Below, piece by piece: positions 17,076 to 23,069 of a stretch of DNA of 38,415 bases. Under the pieces are notes generated by a model, which was not told the origin of the DNA, searched no databases, and was given only the letters and a program-made list of their open reading frames with translations. Source of the DNA: M30B66 sp040882555 (GTDB lineage: Bacteria; Bacteroidota; Bacteroidia; M30B66); NCBI GenBank assembly GCA_040882555.1, contig JBBEBC010000039.1, forward strand, positions 1-38,415, written 5' to 3'. The position numbers were made by a program, and so were the translations under genes. Position 1 is the stretch's first letter; each line of letters begins with the position of its first letter.

Positions 17076-17286
17076 GATTATATTTTTTAATGTTGTTGAC
17101 CGTGATGAAATTATTGCTTTTTAGGATTTGTGAAACTTCTTTATCTCAAAAGTTTATTAACACGAATGCTCATAACATTTTACTAAAATTTCTGGATCAC
17201 TTTCCTGAGATTTAGTCTAATTCTGTAATACTCTTAAATAGGATTGATATAAATATGAACTAACAAAAGGCGACTAATAATAAAGT

Positions 17287-18474
17287 CTACAATTCAGTTG
17301 TTATTTCATAAGAAGCTGTAATCGCCTTCTTTATTGCTTCATCAATATTTGAAGCTCTTGCAAGAATAACACCCATGCGTCTTTCTCCTTTTACTTGTGG
17401 TTTTCCAAATAGGCGTAGCCCTAATCCAGGCATTTCTATGATTTTCTCCAAATTCCCAAACTTAACATTGCTGGAATAACCCTTGACAAGAAGTGCTTTT
17501 GAAGCTGAAGGACCATAAAAGACAATCTCATGAATTGGTAGTCCTAGAATAGCTCTTGCGTGCAAGGCGAATTCAGAAAGTTCCTGTGAAATCAATGTTA
17601 CCATGCCTGTATCATGAGGCCTCGGAGATAATTCACTGAAAATAACGTCATCGCCCTTAATGAAGAATTCTACCCCAAAAAGTCCATAACCTCCAAGGTT
17701 TTTTACAACTGCTTCTGCCATCTTTCGAGCCTTCAGGATTGCTTCTTGTGACATAGGATGTGGTTGCCAGGATTCCTGATAGTCCCCATTTTCTTGACGA
17801 TGACCTATTGGTTCGCAAAAAGAAACACCATCCCTATGAGAGATGGTCAACAAAGTTATTTCACTGTCAAAATCAACAAATCCTTCAATAATTACTCTGC
17901 TACTTTTACCTCTAGCACCTGATATGGCTTCATCCCAGCGAAGCTGGATATCACTTTCTTTTTTAATGATTCCTTGACCTTTCCCAGATGAACTCATCAC
18001 TGGCTTAATCACACATGGGAAACCAATTTCCTTCGCCGCAAGCCTAACTTCTTCAATAGATCCAGCAAACTTGAAAGGAGAAGTTCTCAGTTTGAGCTCT
18101 TTCGTTACCAAATTCCTAATTCCCTCTCTGTTCATCGTTAGGTTTGTAGCCCTCGCAGTTGGAATTACATTATACCCCTCAGATTCCAAATCCAGAAGCG
18201 CATCTGTCGCTATTGCTTCAACTTCAGGGACTATATAATGAGGCTTTACCTTATAAATTAGTTCTTTAAGAGCGTCTTTGTCAGACATATCAATAACTTC
18301 AGAATGATGTGCTACTTGCATCGCAGGGGCATTTTTATAATTGTCTGCTGCAGTGACTTCTATTCCTAATCTTTGAAATTCTATTACTAGTTCTTTTCCT
18401 AATTCTCCCGAACCAAGTAATAAAACCCTTGTTGCTCCTTGGGTATATGGCGTTCCTATTTCTACTGAATTCAT
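17287..18474 (-). CDS. purT: Formate-dependent phosphoribosylglycinamide formyltransferase (GAR transformylase 2)
   Basis: A 395-residue cytosolic ATP-grasp enzyme of purine synthesis that makes formyl-GAR from GAR, formate and ATP. The opening VLLLGSGELGKELVIEFQRLG is the family's N-terminal Rossmann-like segment. SSGKGQGIIK and the ELSPRPHDTGMVTL stretch are ATP-grasp/active-site signatures specific to PurT/PurK-like enzymes, and HDTGMVTLI separates PurT from PurK. The ATG at 18474 (MNSVEIGTPYT) is chosen over 18504 because the upstream promoter pair would leave the longer form without a leader. It is divergent from the ABC-F gene. Confidence 0.96.
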   Translation of the reverse strand: MNSVEIGTPYTQGATRVLLLGSGELGKELVIEFQRLGIEVTAADNYKNAPAMQVAHHSEVIDMSDKDALKELIYKVKPHYIVPEVEAIATDALLDLESEGYNVIPTARATNLTMNREGIRNLVTKELKLRTSPFKFAGSIEEVRLAAKEIGFPCVIKPVMSSSGKGQGIIKKESDIQLRWDEAISGARGKSSRVIIEGFVDFDSEITLLTISHRDGVSFCEPIGHRQENGDYQESWQPHPMSQEAILKARKMAEAVVKNLGGYGLFGVEFFIKGDDVIFSELSPRPHDTGMVTLISQELSEFALHARAILGLPIHEIVFYGPSASKALLVKGYSSNVKFGNLEKIIEMPGLGLRLFGKPQVKGERRMGVILARASNIDEAIKKAITASYEITTEL

Positions 18475-18493
18475 TATTTTTAATTGAATGGAA

Positions 18494-18523
18494 CTAATGT
18501 ACAAACTAGCTTCATAGGCGCAA
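18494..18523 (-). promoter_or_regulatory. Promoter-like pair for purT
   Basis: On the - strand TTG (18523-18521), a 19-bp spacer, then TACATTAG (18501-18494), one base off TAnnTTTG. A 19-nt leader precedes the ATG at 18474. No PurR-type operator was recognised. Confidence 0.45.
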
Positions 18524-18542
18524 TTAAATTCCTCGAAATCAT

Positions 18543-18550
18543 TACCTTTG
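18543..18550 (+). promoter_or_regulatory. -7 box TACCTTTG before the ABC-F gene
   Basis: A perfect TAnnTTTG match 23 nt before the ATG at 18574. No TTG is found 17-23 bp upstream. It lies close to the divergent purT promoter, so the two transcription units share about 100 bp of control region. Confidence 0.4.
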
Positions 18551-18573
18551 CAGCCCTTTTACAAGAATTTGTC

Positions 18574-20187
18574 ATGATTACGGTATCAAATCTTTCTCTC
18601 CGCTACGGAAAACGTACATTGTTCGAAGACGTTAATCTTAAATTTACTCCAGGTAATTGCTACGGAGTAATAGGTGCTAATGGAGCAGGGAAATCTACGT
18701 TTCTGAAAATTTTAAGTGGTGATATTGACGCTAATACGGGCGAGATTAGTTTTACTCCTGGTGAACGACTCGCTGTTCTTAAGCAGAATCACTATGAATT
18801 TGATGAATTTCAGGTACTCAACACCGTTATGATGGGCCACAGAAAACTGTGGGATTTAATGAAGGAAAAGGATGCTGTTTATTCAAAACCTGACTTCTCT
18901 GACGAGGATGGTATCCGTGCTTCTGAACTTGAAGCTGAATTTGCTGAAATGGAAGGATGGAATGCGGAAAGTGATGCAGCCAACTTATTGAGTGGGTTAG
19001 GAATCCCTGAAGATCTTCATTTTAGGAATGTTTCTGAACTAAGCGGGAATCAAAAGGTAAGAGTGCTTCTTGCGCAAGCTCTCTACGGTGATCCTGATAT
19101 TCTTTTCCTCGATGAGCCTACAAACGACCTTGATGTTCACACTGTTGCGTGGCTTGAAAATTATCTAGCCGACTTTAAAAATACAGTGATTGTTGTTTCT
19201 CACGACCGACATTTTCTTGACGCTGTTTGTACCCACGTAGTGGATATTGATTATGGTAAAATGAAGATGTTTACTGGTAATTATAGCTTTTGGTACGAAT
19301 CAAGTCAATTGATTTCACGACAGATGTCGGATAAAAATTCCAAGATTGAAGATAAGCGTAAACAACTTCAGGAATTCATTGCCCGATTTAGTGCAAACGC
19401 CTCAAAATCAAGACAAGCTACAAGTAGAAAGAAATTATTGGATAAGTTGAATGTCGACGAACTTCAGCCTTCAAATAGGAAATATCCGGGTATATTTTTC
19501 AAGCCAGATCGTGAACCTGGAGACCAGATTTTACAAGTAGAAAAACTATCTGCATCAGCAAACGGTAAAAAGCTCTTTACCAATCTCACCTTTAGTATGC
19601 ATAAAGATGATAAGGTAGCCGTGCTAGCTAAAGATCATACTGCAGTTACTGCCTTATTTGAAATTCTTACAGGATTGCGTAAACCTGATAGTGGAAGTTT
19701 TACTTGGGGCACAACGATATCTTCTGCTTATTTACCTGCAGATAATTCTGAGTTCTTTAAATCCAATGATAATCTTATCGATTGGTTAAGACAATTTTCC
19801 ACTGATCCAGATGAGACATTCGTTAGAGGCTTTTTAGGAAAAATGCTTTTCTCTGGAGAGGAAACTCTTAAAAAGTGTTCGGTACTTTCTGGGGGTGAAA
19901 AAATGCGCTGTATGATTGCTAAAATGATGCTGAGCGGATCCAATTTCCTCATTCTAGATGAGCCAACGAATCACCTCGACCTAGAATCAATTACTGCCTT
20001 CAATAATGGTGTGATTGATTTCAAAGGTCCCATTTTATTGAGCTCACATGACCATCAGTTTATGCAAACAACTGCAACTAGAGTTATCGAACTGATGCCA
20101 AAAGATTCTATTGATAAGCAACTGACTTATGATGAGTATCTTGAAAGTGTAGAGGTAAAGAATCGCAAAGAAGCAATTCAATTATAA
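18574..20187 (+). CDS. ABC-F family ATPase with degenerate second P-loop
   Basis: A 537-residue soluble protein with two ATP-binding cassettes and no membrane domain. It belongs to the ABC-F group (YbiT/Uup-like), which acts on ribosomes. First cassette: Walker A GANGAGKS (34-41), signature LSGNQ, Walker B ILFLDEPTNDLD. A charged linker about 240-300 follows. Second cassette: signature LSGGEKMR and Walker B LILDEPTNHLD are intact, but the Walker A region reads AKDHTAVT (about 352-359), with Val358 where the P-loop Lys should be. The ATG at 18574 (MITVSNLSLRYG) is the family start; the upstream in-frame codons overlap the purT promoter area. Exact sub-type is uncertain. Confidence 0.94.
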   Translation: MITVSNLSLRYGKRTLFEDVNLKFTPGNCYGVIGANGAGKSTFLKILSGDIDANTGEISFTPGERLAVLKQNHYEFDEFQVLNTVMMGHRKLWDLMKEKDAVYSKPDFSDEDGIRASELEAEFAEMEGWNAESDAANLLSGLGIPEDLHFRNVSELSGNQKVRVLLAQALYGDPDILFLDEPTNDLDVHTVAWLENYLADFKNTVIVVSHDRHFLDAVCTHVVDIDYGKMKMFTGNYSFWYESSQLISRQMSDKNSKIEDKRKQLQEFIARFSANASKSRQATSRKKLLDKLNVDELQPSNRKYPGIFFKPDREPGDQILQVEKLSASANGKKLFTNLTFSMHKDDKVAVLAKDHTAVTALFEILTGLRKPDSGSFTWGTTISSAYLPADNSEFFKSNDNLIDWLRQFSTDPDETFVRGFLGKMLFSGEETLKKCSVLSGGEKMRCMIAKMMLSGSNFLILDEPTNHLDLESITAFNNGVIDFKGPILLSSHDHQFMQTTATRVIELMPKDSIDKQLTYDEYLESVEVKNRKEAIQL

Positions 20188-20196
20188 CTACTACCA

Positions 20197-20211
20197 CCTT
20201 TCGCCGAAAGG
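20197..20211 (+). terminator. Weak hairpin after the ABC-F gene
   Basis: CCTTTC-GCC-GAAAGG is a 6-bp stem with a 3-nt loop starting 10 bp after the stop codon. The sequence after it (CATTAATTTT) is only loosely T-rich, so it is a weak terminator at best. The remaining 200 bp up to 20427 show no gene or convincing promoter. Confidence 0.4.
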
Positions 20212-20427
20212 CATTAATTTTGTTGAAGGGAAACTCTTCATTAAGTGTAAGTTATGTTCATTTTTGCAGGGCTTTTGTTAATTAATTTGACTTGAGCCCT
20301 CCAAAATAAGGAGATGGAACATCAAGTTTGATTTTTTTAAACGGGAATAATGAATGTAAGTTAATGGAAGCCTTTCCTGCAACAATTCAAAAGAAATCAG
20401 AGTTAATAATTAAAATGAACTCTTAAT

Positions 20428-21303
20428 ATGTTAGGTTTCTATCAACCCATTTCTAGTTGGACTCATTTGCTTGGGGCAATACTAACCCTCGCAACAGGAG
20501 CAATGCTTATTAGAAAGGGTTGGGGTAATAAGATTAGGATTGCTTCATTACTAATCTTCATGCTTAGCATCGTGTTTCTTTTTAGTATGAGTGGAATATA
20601 TCATGCTCTCGAGCCAGGTTTAGGACGTCAGGTGTTTAGAAGACTTGACTATGCTGGAATTTTTATCATGATTGCAGGCACAGCTACTCCTATCCATGTT
20701 ATTTTATTTAGAGGTTGGTGGAGAACCGGGATGTTGATTTTTATATGGACAGTTGGTATTTTAGGTTTGTTACTCACCGTCATATTAATTGATCAGTTGC
20801 CCGAATGGCTTGTTTTATCGGTATTCTTAGCCATGGGATGGTCAATTATGATTTCTGTAGTTAGAGCGTGGACGATTTACGGCTTTAAGGCGGTGGCTCT
20901 CACATTTTTAGGTGGACTTTTTTATACAATTGGAGCTTTGATTGATTTTATGAGATTGCCTGACCTAGTTAATGGGTTAGTTGGTCCTCATGAAATTTTC
21001 CATGTTTTTGTCCTTCTTGGAGCTGCAAGCCACTGGCTACTTATTTATCAATGGGCAGATCAACCCACTCATTCTAAGTTAATCTTCATGGTGAAAGAGA
21101 ATTCTGAAAACGAGATTATAGCAAAGGCTGTTGGTGAATCTTTATGCATAATTGCAACCTCCAGAGAAAACCTCCGTACACAAGTCAGAATAGCATTAAA
21201 TGAGAATTTTCATCCAAGGCTTATTCCTGCTAAAATTAGATTTAGATACTACAGAGATGTAGTAATCAAATCAGCTGTTAAACTTAAAACGAGCGACTTA
21301 TAG
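20428..21303 (+). CDS. PAQR / hemolysin III family membrane protein fused to a HicB-like C-terminal domain
   Basis: 291 residues in two parts. Residues 1-210 form a seven-helix PAQR/hemolysin III (TrhA/YqfA-type) integral membrane domain. The conserved metal-site residues of the family are present: His59 in MSGIYHAL, Asp74 in RRLDYAGIF, and His188/His192 in GPHEIFHVF. Residues about 215-285 form an extra soluble domain: KLIFMVKENSENEIIAKAVGESL, then a helix (SRENLRTQVRIALNENF) and a last strand (KIRFRYYRDVVI). This pattern matches the small HicB-like proteins with a partial RNase-H-like fold. Usual bacterial members stop after the seventh helix at about 210-220 residues. The two parts are in one uninterrupted frame. 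The role of the tail is unknown. Confidence 0.88.
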   Translation: MLGFYQPISSWTHLLGAILTLATGAMLIRKGWGNKIRIASLLIFMLSIVFLFSMSGIYHALEPGLGRQVFRRLDYAGIFIMIAGTATPIHVILFRGWWRTGMLIFIWTVGILGLLLTVILIDQLPEWLVLSVFLAMGWSIMISVVRAWTIYGFKAVALTFLGGLFYTIGALIDFMRLPDLVNGLVGPHEIFHVFVLLGAASHWLLIYQWADQPTHSKLIFMVKENSENEIIAKAVGESLCIIATSRENLRTQVRIALNENFHPRLIPAKIRFRYYRDVVIKSAVKLKTSDL

Positions 21304-21427
21304 ATTAAACTTCAACTTAACTAAAATTAATGCTTTGTTAAACTTCGTTAAAACTCTTAATGAAGAACAATATTAAAATAGCATAGCGTTACAGTTTTAT
21401 GATTGTTGAACTTTTAATTTACTAACT

Positions 21428-21583
21428 ATGTCAATGCTTGAGTACAGCAAACTTATCCTAGAAAACATGAGTTTCGATGCTAGCCTATTTCTTAAGGAAT
21501 TGAGGAAAGCATATAAACGTCTGCGGCAACCTGAGGCGGAAGAACTGCTTATTTGGTGTGTGGCTAGGTATCAATTCCCATAA
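21428..21583 (+). CDS. Small 51-residue protein of unknown function
   Basis: A short uninterrupted frame beginning MSMLEYSKLILENMSFD and ending WCVARYQFP, with a central basic/amphipathic helix (FLKELRKAYKRLRQPEAEE). I recall similar short proteins (LEYSKxILxxVSFDxxLFxKELxKA) next to various Bacteroidota genes, which supports it being real, but no function is known to me. It has its own strong terminator 35 bp downstream and sits 124 bp after the PAQR gene, so it is likely a separate small transcript. No signal peptide is present. The start could also be the ATG two codons later (MLEYSK). Confidence 0.7.
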   Translation: MSMLEYSKLILENMSFDASLFLKELRKAYKRLRQPEAEELLIWCVARYQFP

Positions 21584-21617
21584 AATAAATAATCATTGTG
21601 TTTTGTTGTTAAATGCT

Positions 21618-21648
21618 CCGTTCCGATTGCCATCGGGACGGTTTTTTT
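21618..21648 (+). terminator. Rho-independent terminator after the small protein gene
   Basis: A 10-bp stem with one G-U pair (CCGTTCCGAT, loop TGCC, ATCGGGACGG) is followed by seven T's. Confidence 0.9.
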
Positions 21649-21664
21649 ATACCCTGAAATACCC

Positions 21665-21672
21665 TAATTTCG
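21665..21672 (+). promoter_or_regulatory. -7-like box TAATTTCG before the 2-hydroxyglutarate oxidase gene
   Basis: TAATTTCG is identical to the box before prfA and lies 19 nt before the ATG. It is preceded by CCC in place of any clear spacer element, and TTT rather than TTG lies 18 bp upstream, inside the terminator T run. Confidence 0.3.
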
Positions 21673-21691
21673 CCGGAAGAAAAATAGATAA

Positions 21692-22891
21692 ATGCAATAC
21701 GATTGCTTGATGATTGGTGGAGGGATTGTTGGTTTAGCAACCGCATACCAACTTTTGAATGAAAAGCCCGATTTGAGAATTTTAGTCATTGAAAAAGAGG
21801 ATAGGCTTGCAAAACATCAAACGGGAAATAATAGCGGGGTAATTCACTCAGGATTATACTATAAACCGGGTAGTTTAAAGGCTGAGAATTGTATTAAGGG
21901 ATACGAAATGCTTATTGAATTCGCCAAGAAGCACGAAATTCCTTTTGATCTTTGTGGCAAAGTGGTTGTTGCAACTAACAAGGCTCAAATACCATTGCTT
22001 GACAACCTTTACCAAAGAGGAATGGAGAATGGATTGACTAAAATCACCAAGATTAGTCAACAAGAACTTAAAGAGATCGAGCCGCACTGCGCTGGTGTTG
22101 AAGCTATTAAAGTTCCATACACAGGTATTATCGACTATACCGCCATCAGCTTGAAATTAGGTGAATTAATTCAATCCGCCGGAGGCGAAATACAACTTTC
22201 AACAAAGGTGCTGGATATAAAGCTGGATAAAGACGGTGCTAATATCGAAACAGACAAAGGGAATTACTCAGCCAAACTTGTAATTAACTGTGCTGGTTTG
22301 TACTCAGATAAAATAGCTGCTTTAACTCACCCCAATATTGAAGTGAGAATTATCCCTTTCAGGGGAGAATATTATATGCTAAAAAAGGAAGCTCAATCAC
22401 TTGTAAAACATCTGATTTATCCTGTCCCTGATCCTAATTTTCCATTTCTTGGAGTTCACTTTACTCGAATGATTAAAGGAGGTATTGAGGCTGGTCCCAA
22501 CGCAGTTTTCGCTTTTAAGCGCGAAGGATATACCAAGACTTCAATTAACTTCTCTGAACTATGGGATTCTATAAGTTGGCCAGGATTTCGGAAGGTTGCA
22601 ATCAAATATTGGAAAACAGGTATGGGTGAATTTTATAGGTCTTATAATAAGGCAGCATTCACTAGAGCCCTTCAAGAGCTTGTGCCAGAATTAAAACAAT
22701 CGGATCTCGTGCCTGCTGGTGCTGGTGTACGAGCTCAAGCGTGTGATAAATATGGAGGATTAATTGATGATTTTGCATTTCTAGAAAATGAGCGAATTAT
22801 ACATGTACTAAACGCACCATCTCCTGCTGCAACATCATCATTATCAATAGGTAAGACTGTTTCCGAAATGGCATTATCGCGTTTGGATTAA
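21692..22891 (+). CDS. lhgO: L-2-hydroxyglutarate oxidase
   Basis: A 399-residue FAD-dependent oxidoreductase of the DAO superfamily that oxidises L-2-hydroxyglutarate to 2-oxoglutarate, passing electrons to the membrane quinone pool in known homologues. The N-terminal dinucleotide fold is YDCLMIGGGIVGLATAYQLL (GGGIVG at 9-14) with VIEKE as the ribose-binding acid. The LhgO-specific block QTGNNSGVIHSGLYYKPGS (about 44-62) is complete. The C-terminal FAD segment reads VLNAPSPAATSSLSIG. It is a single gene between the small-protein terminator and the coiled-coil gene. Confidence 0.95.
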   Translation: MQYDCLMIGGGIVGLATAYQLLNEKPDLRILVIEKEDRLAKHQTGNNSGVIHSGLYYKPGSLKAENCIKGYEMLIEFAKKHEIPFDLCGKVVVATNKAQIPLLDNLYQRGMENGLTKITKISQQELKEIEPHCAGVEAIKVPYTGIIDYTAISLKLGELIQSAGGEIQLSTKVLDIKLDKDGANIETDKGNYSAKLVINCAGLYSDKIAALTHPNIEVRIIPFRGEYYMLKKEAQSLVKHLIYPVPDPNFPFLGVHFTRMIKGGIEAGPNAVFAFKREGYTKTSINFSELWDSISWPGFRKVAIKYWKTGMGEFYRSYNKAAFTRALQELVPELKQSDLVPAGAGVRAQACDKYGGLIDDFAFLENERIIHVLNAPSPAATSSLSIGKTVSEMALSRLD

Positions 22892-23010
22892 TTGTATTCG
22901 CATACGTTTCATGGAATTAGTGAGGTTTTTGCTATCTTATTGTTGATATTTCCAAGAAAATTTCGAAACAGATACTTAATTTAATCGTTTACAGTTTTTA
23001 GTTTTGCGTG

Positions 23011-23018
23011 TAATTTTG
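23011..23018 (+). promoter_or_regulatory. TAATTTTG box upstream of the coiled-coil gene
   Basis: A perfect TAnnTTTG match 51 nt before the ATG at 23070, without a TTG at the usual distance. A second, one-mismatch candidate (TCACTTTG, 23033-23040) lies nearer the gene. Confidence 0.25.
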
Positions 23019-23069
23019 AATAGTTTGTTTTTTCACTTTGAAAAGAATAAACTGCTCTGAGAATCAATA

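Noticed and set aside
17076..17286. Search for a gene or RNA between the S8 peptidase and purT
   Set aside because: About 210 bp of AT-rich DNA with no convincing frame, hairpin or full promoter pair.
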